A stretch of 39,876 nt of DNA from a virus. The notes beneath the pieces were generated by a model. That model was not told the DNA's origin and did not search any database. It worked only from the letters and a program-made list of their open reading frames with translations. Position 1 is the stretch's first letter. Every line of letters starts with the position of its first letter. Location of the stretch: the IMG/VR virus record IMGVR_UViG_3300037843_000583, positions 1-39,876 of that record, one strand, 5' to 3'. The translations under genes and the position numbers were made by a program. Below are positions 16,110 to 23,288 of the stretch, one piece after another.

Positions 16110-16555
16110 TGAGCACTCTTAGCGACCGTTTCATTACTGCCTTTGAAGATTTTCAAGCCGAAGCGGCGACCATTAACCAGAAAAACGGGTTCACCAATCA
16201 AGATTCCCGTCTCAGACAACTACAAGCCTACCTCATTGGCCTGGATCGATGTGAATTTCTTCCGCTTCTAGAGCAATATGAGAACGCCCGCATTGGTTTG
16301 AAGCTGGCTCTTGTCACGAGTGAACTCAGCGAAGCCCTCGAAGCAGTCAGGACAAACGCGGAGGCGGACGATCATATCCCTGACTTCACAGCAGAAGAGG
16401 CCGAGATTGCTGACGCCGTGATCCGTCTCATGAACTACGCCACCGACCGCAAGTTGCGACTAGCGGACGCCATCGTGGCGAAGAATGAGTACAACCGCAA
16501 TCGTCCCGACCACCGCCCAGAAAATCGTGCGTTCCCCCACGGCAAAAAATTCTAA
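16109..16555 (+). CDS. MazG-like nucleotide pyrophosphohydrolase
   Basis: 148 residues. An all-alpha NTP-PPase pattern is visible: LVTSELSEALEAVR (E72, E75) and EEAEIADAVIRLMNY (E99, D102), together supplying the EXXE-EXXD metal site, followed by the family's KxxYNRxRPDH tail. It converts NTP or dNTP to NMP and pyrophosphate. The N-terminal 60 residues are longer than in minimal MazG-like proteins. It is coupled to the DUF5664-like gene by TAATG, and followed by the deoxyribosyltransferase-like gene after five bases. In 2-aminoadenine phages a MazG-type enzyme (MazZ) makes dGMP from dGTP; that role here is speculative. Confidence 0.8.
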   Translation: MSTLSDRFITAFEDFQAEAATINQKNGFTNQDSRLRQLQAYLIGLDRCEFLPLLEQYENARIGLKLALVTSELSEALEAVRTNAEADDHIPDFTAEEAEIADAVIRLMNYATDRKLRLADAIVAKNEYNRNRPDHRPENRAFPHGKKF

Positions 16556-16560
16556 CGGAG

Positions 16561-16995
16561 ATGACCATGAAACCATTGAAAGTCTATTTGGCTGCGCCGT
16601 ATTTAATGAAGGACGAGATTCAAGCGCGGGCAGAAGAACTGCGCGCGAGCGGGATCGTTGTCACGTCCAGTTGGCTCACCGAGCCGCATGCTCCGAGCAC
16701 GCAAATGGCTGACATCACTCCCGAGCAGCACCGCACCTACGCCATTCAGGACATGAAAGACGTGCGTGCAGCGGATATCCTGGTCTTTTGGACCGATCCG
16801 ACCAAAACAATCATCCGCGCGGGGCGGCATGTCGAATTCGGTGTTGCGCTCGGCATCGGGCTCACGCGCAAGATACCGATCTTCGTTGTAGGTACCGAGT
16901 ATGAGAACATCTTTCACTACATGCCCCAGGTCACGCATTTCGACTCGTGGGAGAAGGTGAAGGACCTGCTGTGCGCGATGGCAGTTCCCGCATAG
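16561..16995 (+). CDS. Nucleoside 2-deoxyribosyltransferase-like protein
   Basis: 144 residues with the family pattern VYLAAPY near the N-terminus (residues 8-14), DMKDVRAADILVFW (about 64-77) and RHVEFGVALG (89-98), in which the Glu is the usual catalytic nucleophile. The family exchanges bases on deoxyribosides or hydrolyses deoxynucleoside monophosphates. It lies between a MazG-like gene and DNA polymerase in a tightly packed unit, which suggests dNTP-pool editing or supply of an unusual base. ATG with ACGGAG upstream. Confidence 0.8.
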   Translation: MTMKPLKVYLAAPYLMKDEIQARAEELRASGIVVTSSWLTEPHAPSTQMADITPEQHRTYAIQDMKDVRAADILVFWTDPTKTIIRAGRHVEFGVALGIGLTRKIPIFVVGTEYENIFHYMPQVTHFDSWEKVKDLLCAMAVPA

Positions 16996-17003
16996 GACAT
17001 TCT

Positions 17004-19274
17004 GTGGCCTATCAAGTTCTTTATGCCGACTACGAAACCTTCTCCCTCATTGACCTGAAGGAAGTTGGTCTCGATAACTACGCCAAGCATCCGTCTACTG
17101 GGATATCGATGCTGGCGTGGGCTCTGGACGACGAAGAGATTGAAGTGTGGCTGCCGCACCAGGGCCCCATGCCTGAGAAGTTGTTCAACGCGCTGTACGA
17201 TCACAAAATCATCAAAGTGGCGTGGCATGCTGCGTTTGAACGCGCGATCACGAAATATGTTCTCCCCCGATACGTCGGGGATTGGCCTGCCCCGCCGATA
17301 TCGGAATTCCGCGACCCCATTGTCTTGGCACATGCGCTCTCTCTCCCAGGGCATCTGAAAGACGTAGCTGAAATTCTTCGGATGAAAAATCAGAAAGACC
17401 CGCGCGGCGAAGAATTGGTTCATATGTTTTGCAACCCCGTTAGCCAGGGTGGGGAGATGACGCTGTTCGGTATTGCGCCACCACTCTTTCGCACCCATGA
17501 GAGCCATCCACGCGAGTTTGCAGAATACATCGAGTACTGCAGACAGGATGTGCGCGCCGAGCGAGACTTGTGGCATCGATTGCGCAAGATCGCACTCCCC
17601 GAACGCGAGTGGCGGGGATGGCTGTTAGACCAAAAAATCAATATCTTCGGCATCCCTATACGCCGCGACCTTGCCGAGAAAGGGCTGCGGCTGGCTCTGC
17701 GCTTCATTAAGGATCAGCGGGACCTGCTGAAAGAGGCGACGGGGCTGGAGAATCCCAACTCTGACGTGCAAATGAAAGAGTGGGTCGCCGCGCGCGGGTA
17801 CAAATGGAACTCGCTGCGGGCCCCGACCGTCAAAGCAGAAATCGATAATCCCGCGTCCCCCATTACCCCAGAGTGCCGTGCGGCATTAAAGTTGCGTTCT
17901 TCTGCCCGTAAGTCATCATACACAAAGATTGAAAAGCTCCTGGCATTACTCTCGGCGGATGACCGTCTGCGCTACCAGTTCCGCTATATGGGCGCGCCCC
18001 GCACGGGGCGCTGGGCGAGTGGCGGCGGGGAAGACACATCGATGCAGGTTCAGAATCTCCCTCGGGGCGAGAAAGCGGTCAAGAAAAAATTAGCCCTGGC
18101 ACTCGATCTTCTGGACCGCGAAGACTACGATGGGATTATCCGAGAATTTACGAACACTCCGAATCCCAAAGACTCAATCACGGTCGTCGAATTCGTTATT
18201 ACGCTGTTGCGGTCGCTCTTCCAAGCGACGCCTGGGAAAGTCTTTCACGTCGCCGACAAGAACGCCATTGAAAATCGCGTCCTGGGGTGGGCATCTGGCT
18301 GCCAGAAAATCCTTGATGTTTTCAGGCAAGGTCGCTGCCCCTATATGTCATTTGGGGTTGAACTGTACGGGATTCCGTACGAAGAGTGGATCAAAATCGA
18401 CGAGCACGGCAATCACAAACCGAAAAATGCCGAATTTGAAGAGCGACGCCAAAACTCAAAGCCGCCTGTGCTCGGCGGCGGGTATGGTCTGGGCGGCGGC
18501 GAGATGTATTTCAATGAATACGGCGACGAAGTGCGCGGCGGGCTATGGGGTTATGCTTTGTCCGTCTGCGGCGTTGACATGCCCAAAGAATTGGCTCATA
18601 AAGCCGTGAAGATTTTGCGCGACGCCTGGCCAGAAGTCGTCCAGTTCTGGACGGACTTGGAAGAAGCCTTCAAGCAGGTTTTCAAGCATGGCGGCGTCAT
18701 CAAAGTCGGTGAAGTGACCTGGGACAAAAAGGCAAAGGAATGGGTTGAGCATCCGACCAAAGGCAAGCAATGTGTCATTACGTTTCGGCGTAAAAAAATG
18801 GAAGATGGCGGCTACATGATTCAGATGGTGCTGCCATCGGGACGCGCGCTCCACTATCTCAATGTCTCGCTCGAAGAAGAAAAGCGCACCAGCCAGAAGA
18901 CGGGCCAGCCGTACACGGCGTACACGATCTATTACGACGGCATCGAGCACAGTGCGATACAGGGTGCAGACGGCAAGAACATTAAGAAACGGCACAAGTG
19001 GGGGCGGGTCAAGACGTACGGCGGGAAGCTCTGCGAGAACGCGGTGCAGGCAATCTCGCGCGACGATCTCCTGAACAGCATGTTCCTGGCCGACGAGATG
19101 GGCTTTAATATCTGGGGATTGTTCCACGACGAAATCGCGACGGAAGATAACGACGACCCCTTCGGGCTGCGGCTCGATGACTTGATCTGGTGCATGACGC
19201 AGGTGCCTGACTGGGCCCCTGGTTTGATTTTAGGCGCGGAAGGGTACACCAGCCAGGTTTACAAGAAAGGCTAA
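17004..19274 (+). CDS. Family A DNA polymerase with 3'-5' exonuclease
   Basis: 756 residues. GTG 17004 is chosen because AGGAC lies about six bases upstream and protein similarity begins at the exonuclease motif YADYETFS. The 3'-5' exonuclease is visible as D9/E11, WHAAFER near 75 and YCRQD with D182. The polymerase domain has TGRW near 333, motif A VADKNAIENRV (Asp about 418), motif B RQNSKPPVLGGGYGLGGG (about 482) and motif C FHDEIA (Asp about 707). The 5' nuclease domain of bacterial Pol I is absent, as in phage replicative enzymes. It is presumably the replicative polymerase. Confidence 0.95.
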   Translation: MAYQVLYADYETFSLIDLKEVGLDNYAKHPSTGISMLAWALDDEEIEVWLPHQGPMPEKLFNALYDHKIIKVAWHAAFERAITKYVLPRYVGDWPAPPISEFRDPIVLAHALSLPGHLKDVAEILRMKNQKDPRGEELVHMFCNPVSQGGEMTLFGIAPPLFRTHESHPREFAEYIEYCRQDVRAERDLWHRLRKIALPEREWRGWLLDQKINIFGIPIRRDLAEKGLRLALRFIKDQRDLLKEATGLENPNSDVQMKEWVAARGYKWNSLRAPTVKAEIDNPASPITPECRAALKLRSSARKSSYTKIEKLLALLSADDRLRYQFRYMGAPRTGRWASGGGEDTSMQVQNLPRGEKAVKKKLALALDLLDREDYDGIIREFTNTPNPKDSITVVEFVITLLRSLFQATPGKVFHVADKNAIENRVLGWASGCQKILDVFRQGRCPYMSFGVELYGIPYEEWIKIDEHGNHKPKNAEFEERRQNSKPPVLGGGYGLGGGEMYFNEYGDEVRGGLWGYALSVCGVDMPKELAHKAVKILRDAWPEVVQFWTDLEEAFKQVFKHGGVIKVGEVTWDKKAKEWVEHPTKGKQCVITFRRKKMEDGGYMIQMVLPSGRALHYLNVSLEEEKRTSQKTGQPYTAYTIYYDGIEHSAIQGADGKNIKKRHKWGRVKTYGGKLCENAVQAISRDDLLNSMFLADEMGFNIWGLFHDEIATEDNDDPFGLRLDDLIWCMTQVPDWAPGLILGAEGYTSQVYKKG

Positions 19275-19278
19275 ACCA

Positions 19279-19488
19279 ATGAATTGGGATGCGTACGAAA
19301 AGAAAGTGGTAAAGCAAATCGACGGACATTGGTGCAATGACTGGGATGGACTGGCAGTTAGTGCTTGGACCTACGAGTATGATTGCTGCGCCGATTTCAA
19401 AAAGACTCTGTTGGGGAGAGTAATCAATCAATTCGTGATGTGGCGCTTTTCCTTCGGCTGGTGGTGGTATATCGGACGGCGGCAATAA
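19279..19488 (+). CDS. Small Trp-rich protein of unknown function
   Basis: 69 residues with nine Trp, two adjacent Cys and a C-terminal hydrophobic/aromatic segment (FVMWRFSFGWWWYIG) that might associate with membrane. It starts four bases after the polymerase stop without a clear Shine-Dalgarno, probably by re-initiation, and ends just before the next promoter. No family recognised. Confidence 0.6.
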   Translation: MNWDAYEKKVVKQIDGHWCNDWDGLAVSAWTYEYDCCADFKKTLLGRVINQFVMWRFSFGWWWYIGRRQ

Positions 19489-19495
19489 AAAGTTC

Positions 19496-19524
19496 TTGAC
19501 AATGCAATGGTACTTTTGTACTAT
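19496..19524 (+). promoter_or_regulatory. Sigma70-like promoter of the ERF/SSB unit with GTAC repeats
   Basis: TTGACA (19496-19501), 17-base spacer, TACTAT (19519-19524). The spacer carries GTAC-TTTT-GTAC (19510-19521), an inverted repeat overlapping the -10 that could be an operator. The predicted start point (about 19531) coincides with a GTG opening the long frame of the next gene. Confidence 0.75.
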
Positions 19525-19530
19525 AGGTGA

Positions 19531-20763
19531 GTGAGCAGTACCGACTCATTTCTTGACATGGCCCGAAAAGAGGTAGTCGCTGCGGGCGGCGAGTGGGATG
19601 GTTTGCAAATTCCATTCGGGGAATCTGATCCTACTCCCGCCACGATTCATTTTTATCATCGCCCGACAAGTCGGCACTTAACGGTATCTGCGAATTTATT
19701 GATTGATACCCGAGACTGGGTTGCACAACAAATTCAAGAAGCGATTACAGGGAAAAAGGTTCCTAATAGGAGAAGTTCTATGACACTGCGCGAGAAGCTG
19801 ATTCAGGTTTACGAAGAGATTGACCACATTGAAAAGCTGGGGACGAATAGCAAGCAAAATTACTCGTACGTGCGCGCCGCCGACATGGTTCGCGCCGTGC
19901 GCAAGACCCTTCTGAAGCTCAAGGTCTATGCCGAAATCAACATGGTCAATGAGCGGCAGTATACCATCGCCCGAGCGAAAGATGTGAATGCCCCTTTCAA
20001 CGCCGTCGATGTACGTTGCACTATCGTGTTTCATGACGCCGAGTCGGAAGAGATGCTGACTTCTAGCGGTCTCGGGACTGGCGCGGATACGGGCGACAAA
20101 GCCATCTACAAGGCCCAGACGGGCGCAATCAAGTACGCGCTACGAAATAGCTTCCTAGTGCCCGATGAAGCGGACCCAGAAGCCGATCCAGTTGTGGATG
20201 GCGCGCCAGAGCCCGAAGGCTACTCTCCAGCCGAGCCCCCTGACTTCCAGGATGCCCGCCACGCGGCTCCGCGCGCTCCAGCCGCCGCTGCCGCCCCAGC
20301 GCAGCGGGTTTTGGAGACGACCGATGTCCCTTTAGGGCCCGCCCAGCCCGAGAATGCTCCTGCCTCGGCTGGGCCCAGCCAGCCTGTCCCCTCCACGGGG
20401 ACTCAACAATCATCTGGTGCGGCACCTGCGGCTGCCCCGTCGCAGATGAAGAATGCACAGGCTGCGGCTGACGACACACTGCCGACCGAAGAAGAACTGA
20501 CGCAGTATCGCAAGGCGTTCAGCACCCTGGGCGACGACTTGACGGCCAAGGGGAAACTGAAGTCCAGCAAGGGGCTGCCCGTCAATCGCAAACTGCTGGC
20601 ATTCTTGCTGTTCATCACTGGCGCGGCGGAAGCCAAGAGCATCACGAAGGCGCAATGGGATGATTTCTTCCAGCGCGTGGATCACGTCAAGGGCTTGGAA
20701 GACGGTTTGGTTGGTCTCGCCAAGCTGGTGAACAAGGCCAACGGAGTTGAAGAGAAGAAGTAA
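19531..20763 (+). CDS. ERF-family single-strand annealing protein, with optional N-terminal extension
   Basis: The ERF core begins near residue 85 of the long frame (TLREKLIQVYEEIDHIEKLG, YSYVRAADM, the family's hallmark N-terminus) and runs to about 215, including TSSGLGTGADTGDKAIYKAQTGAIKYAL. It is followed by a long Pro/Ala linker and a C-terminal domain (about 325-405). ERF proteins form rings that anneal complementary strands. Two starts are credible: ATG 19780, with AGGAG seven bases upstream, gives the canonical ERF of 327 residues; GTG 19531 at the predicted transcription start gives an 83-residue extension of unknown function (GEWDGLQIPFGESD). The reading frame is uninterrupted, so both products may be made. 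Confidence 0.85.
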   Translation: MSSTDSFLDMARKEVVAAGGEWDGLQIPFGESDPTPATIHFYHRPTSRHLTVSANLLIDTRDWVAQQIQEAITGKKVPNRRSSMTLREKLIQVYEEIDHIEKLGTNSKQNYSYVRAADMVRAVRKTLLKLKVYAEINMVNERQYTIARAKDVNAPFNAVDVRCTIVFHDAESEEMLTSSGLGTGADTGDKAIYKAQTGAIKYALRNSFLVPDEADPEADPVVDGAPEPEGYSPAEPPDFQDARHAAPRAPAAAAAPAQRVLETTDVPLGPAQPENAPASAGPSQPVPSTGTQQSSGAAPAAAPSQMKNAQAAADDTLPTEEELTQYRKAFSTLGDDLTAKGKLKSSKGLPVNRKLLAFLLFITGAAEAKSITKAQWDDFFQRVDHVKGLEDGLVGLAKLVNKANGVEEKK

Positions 20764-20805
20764 CGTCACGGCTCGCAAGAGCAAACTCAAAAAGGAAGGT
20801 GTAGC

Positions 20806-21252
20806 ATGGCAATGTCAGTGAACAAGGCAATCGTAATCGGTCGGCTCGGGAAAGACCCCGAAGTCCGTTTTACAGGAAGCGGCGCGGCGGTGGCGAGTTT
20901 CAGTCTCGCAACCGACGAGTCGTACAAGAACAAGGACGGCGAAAAGGTTCAGAAGACAGAGTGGCACAATCTTGTTGTCTGGGGAAACTCCGTCGAAGCG
21001 TTCGTTCAGAAATATCTCCACAAGGGCGACCTGATCTACGCCGAAGGCAAACTGCAGACCCGATCCTGGGATGACAAAGACGGCAACAAGCGATACACGA
21101 CCGAAATCAATGTGACCGACATCAAAAAGCTGTCCGATGCGAGCGGCGAGAAGCAAAACCCCGCGCAGAATCGCCAGGCCAGCAAGCCAGCGGCTCGACC
21201 CGCGTCGCGCCCCACAGCCCAGCCCGTTGACGACGACGATATCCCGTTCTAG
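20806..21252 (+). CDS. ssb: Single-stranded DNA-binding protein
   Basis: 148 residues. The OB-fold segments are characteristic: NKAIVIGRLGKDPEVRF, VASFSLATDE, TEWHNLVVWG, GDLIYAEGKLQTRSW and YTTEINV. A Pro/Ala/Gln linker and the acidic tip DDDDIPF, which recruits partner proteins in bacterial SSBs, complete it. AAGGAAGG precedes the ATG. It is co-transcribed with the ERF annealase 43 bases upstream; the pairing of SSB with an annealase is common in phages. Confidence 0.95.
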   Translation: MAMSVNKAIVIGRLGKDPEVRFTGSGAAVASFSLATDESYKNKDGEKVQKTEWHNLVVWGNSVEAFVQKYLHKGDLIYAEGKLQTRSWDDKDGNKRYTTEINVTDIKKLSDASGEKQNPAQNRQASKPAARPASRPTAQPVDDDDIPF

Positions 21253-21258
21253 CGAGAT

Positions 21259-21406
21259 TGAAGCAGCCCTAGTGACCAAGCGGAGCTATAGGGAAGCAAC
21301 CTGACACGGGGCTCGTACGGCTGACCACAGAGATGCCTACCGTGGCTGCTTCATGGGGCGGTGTAAAGGGCCGACCTGATAAATCGGACTCCAGCACCGC
21401 CTCTCC
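21259..21406 (+). ncRNA. Candidate structured RNA downstream of ssb
   Basis: No gene fits in the 171 bases after ssb. Two nested structures are evident. TGAAGCAGCC (21259-21268) pairs perfectly with GGCTGCTTCA (21344-21353), enclosing about 75 bases that contain further short pairings (CCTA/TAGG, CCAC/GTGG). Immediately after, GGCGGTG pairs with CACCGCC (within 21355-21403) around an inner hairpin CCGA/TCGG. The end reads CTCTCCA. It is not a standard tRNA: it is too short and has no T-loop. It could be a regulatory leader for the small membrane protein and helicase genes, or a free small RNA. Function unknown. Confidence 0.5.
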
Positions 21407-21423
21407 AATTTCTGAGGTGATTC

Positions 21424-21594
21424 ATGCTTCGTGATATTTTGCGGCTTGTCTGGGCTGGTCTCTGGCAAGGCTTCGGGGTAGAGTTGTCTTTCTTTGTGCT
21501 CTGGGTTGGCTGGCACTTCCTTCACGGGAAGGTGGCACACAAGCTCGACCCAGAGCACTGGTTTCACCGCATTCATGACTACTTCGCGAATTGA
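21424..21594 (+). CDS. Small membrane protein, 56 residues
   Basis: A short frame with a strong GAGGTGA site (21414-21420) three bases before the ATG, ending six bases before the helicase start. It has a hydrophobic central stretch (residues about 17-32, LSFFVLWVGWHFL) between basic and His/Asp-rich flanks, predicting one membrane-spanning or membrane-associated helix. No family recognised. It fills the only gap between the structured RNA and the helicase. Confidence 0.65.
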   Translation: MLRDILRLVWAGLWQGFGVELSFFVLWVGWHFLHGKVAHKLDPEHWFHRIHDYFAN

Positions 21595-21600
21595 GGCCCC

Positions 21601-23181
21601 ATGCTGGAGTTGAATCCAGATCAACAGCGGGTTGTTACGGACTACCGAGGCGCGCGGTCGGTGATCGCGTGTCCTGGCTCGGGTAAAACAGCCACCATGA
21701 CCGCTTTAATTAACAAGTTGATCGATTCTGGTGTCTCCCCATCTGAAATCCGCGCAGTGACGTTTTCGAAAGAGATGTCATCTGCCCTAGAGAAACGGGC
21801 AGGTGTGAAGGGCGTCGTATCCACCTTCCATAGCCTGGGCTATCTGATTTGTTCCGAGACTGAACGCAAACCCGTCGATCCCGAGTTACGGCACCGACTG
21901 ATGTGCAAGCTCGTGCGCAAGTATCATCTGGATTACAAGGAACTGGATGGCTTCATCGCACGCATGCGGCGCAACAACATTTCGCCAGACGAAGCCGTGA
22001 ACGGCATGAACGATTTTGATTACGGCATGGCGCGAGGGTACGCGGAATACGAGCAGACCCGCGCAACCGAAGGCTGGATGGACTTCGATTCCATGTTGGC
22101 CGATTCTGTGCAATCACTAGAAAATGCACAAACTCGTGCAAGGTGGTCTCCGAAGTATTTGATTGTCGATGAAGCCCAAGACACGGACGACCTGCAGTGG
22201 CGCATGATGCAACTGATGGCCGAGAAGCATGGAAACATTACAGTAGTCGGGGACCCAGGACAGGCGATTTACAGTTTTCGTGGCGCGAAGCCTGACAACA
22301 TCACGAACTTTCAGCAGTGGTTTCCGCAAGGTAAATACTATTACTTGGGGCGCAATTACCGCAGCACACAAACGATAGTACAGTTCATCCGAGAGAACGC
22401 GCCGCCTGGTACCCCGAAAGAGTTGCTAGATCGAATGGTGGCCGCCCGCAAAGATGTAGGCACGCCTATTGGCTTGCGGATGTACTGGACAGACGATGCC
22501 GAAGCTGAGTCCGCGTTGAAACTTTCGCAGCGGGACCCACTTAACAGCATCATTCTTGCCCGCACGAACCGCATGGTTGGATTGCTGGAGCGGCTGTGCG
22601 CGCGGTATAATCTTCGATATCATTTGCTGGGCAAGTCGGGATTCTGGAAACAGAACGAAATCCGCAAAGCCATCGAAGCCCTGAAACAGTATCCCTTGAT
22701 TTCGACCGAAGCTGGATTGAATTTAACCATACCAGGAGTCGAAAAACACTACGCTGTTGAAGATCGTACGGAGCGCGACAACGACGCCCTGGAAAACCTG
22801 AAGACACTGCAATTGATCGGAAAAGATTTTCGGATGGCGAAGGATTTTGTCGTCTACGCGAACAAGATGATGCATCGACGCAACGACCCGCGCGGCGTGT
22901 CAATCTCCACGGTTCACCAGGCGAAGGGCGGTGAGTGGAAGAATGTTTACATCATCGGTGCGAACGCCAAGGGCTTCCCGCACGCTAAGGGCGATCCGAT
23001 GGAAGAGCGAAGAATTTGGTTCGTGGCAATCAGTCGGCCAATCGACATGCTGCGCATTTCGTTCGCAGGAACACCGTCGCCGTACCTACGGCGATATCTA
23101 AACGACGAAATTTTGGACAAGTTGCGCGAGAAGGCAACAGAAGTTGACCACCTACAGGAACAGGCGAACCTTTTTTCTTGA
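21601..23181 (+). CDS. Superfamily 1 (UvrD/PcrA-like) DNA helicase
   Basis: 526 residues with helicase motifs in order: CPGSGKT (24-30, Walker A), VDEAQD (190-195, Walker B), GDPGQAIYSFRGA (about 216-228), GRNYRST (about 250-256), STVHQAKGGEWKNV (about 436-449) and FVAISRP (about 474-480). It is a 3'-5' translocase type used in replication restart, repair or recombination. It is shorter than host UvrD (about 720 residues), mainly in the 2B region. The start is ATG after GAGGCCCC. The stop runs into the promoter of the nuclease unit, whose TTGACA overlaps the last codon. Confidence 0.93.
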   Translation: MLELNPDQQRVVTDYRGARSVIACPGSGKTATMTALINKLIDSGVSPSEIRAVTFSKEMSSALEKRAGVKGVVSTFHSLGYLICSETERKPVDPELRHRLMCKLVRKYHLDYKELDGFIARMRRNNISPDEAVNGMNDFDYGMARGYAEYEQTRATEGWMDFDSMLADSVQSLENAQTRARWSPKYLIVDEAQDTDDLQWRMMQLMAEKHGNITVVGDPGQAIYSFRGAKPDNITNFQQWFPQGKYYYLGRNYRSTQTIVQFIRENAPPGTPKELLDRMVAARKDVGTPIGLRMYWTDDAEAESALKLSQRDPLNSIILARTNRMVGLLERLCARYNLRYHLLGKSGFWKQNEIRKAIEALKQYPLISTEAGLNLTIPGVEKHYAVEDRTERDNDALENLKTLQLIGKDFRMAKDFVVYANKMMHRRNDPRGVSISTVHQAKGGEWKNVYIIGANAKGFPHAKGDPMEERRIWFVAISRPIDMLRISFAGTPSPYLRRYLNDEILDKLREKATEVDHLQEQANLFS

Positions 23182-23205
23182 CATTCTCCAGTACTTTAGT
23201 ACTAT
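23178..23205 (+). promoter_or_regulatory. Sigma70-like promoter of the nuclease/prim-pol unit with AGTACT repeats
   Basis: TTGACA (23178-23183), 16-base spacer, TACTAT (23200-23205). AGTACT occurs twice, two bases apart (23190-23195 and 23198-23203), forming a near-perfect palindrome through the spacer and -10, as in the promoter at 19496. Confidence 0.7.
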
Positions 23206-23231
23206 TGACGCCAGAGAACAGAAGAAGTAAG

Positions 23232-23288
23232 ATGGGCGTGGCTAAAGAGCATGAGCAGCATGAAACCGCACTTGTACATCAACAGTAA
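23232..23288 (+). CDS. Possible 18-codon upstream reading frame
   Basis: ATG 23232 follows AGAAGTAAG and opens an 18-codon frame that overlaps the nuclease start (23251) in another frame. The nuclease ATG has a weak ribosome site, so translation of this leader frame could affect it. Speculative. Confidence 0.25.
   Translation: MGVAKEHEQHETALVHQQ

Noticed and set aside
21355-21406. tRNA-like appearance (paired ends, CCGA/TCGG arm, CTCTCCA end)
   Set aside because: Only about 52 bases long, no T-loop (GGTTCRA) and no D-arm. Kept as a structured RNA candidate rather than a tRNA.
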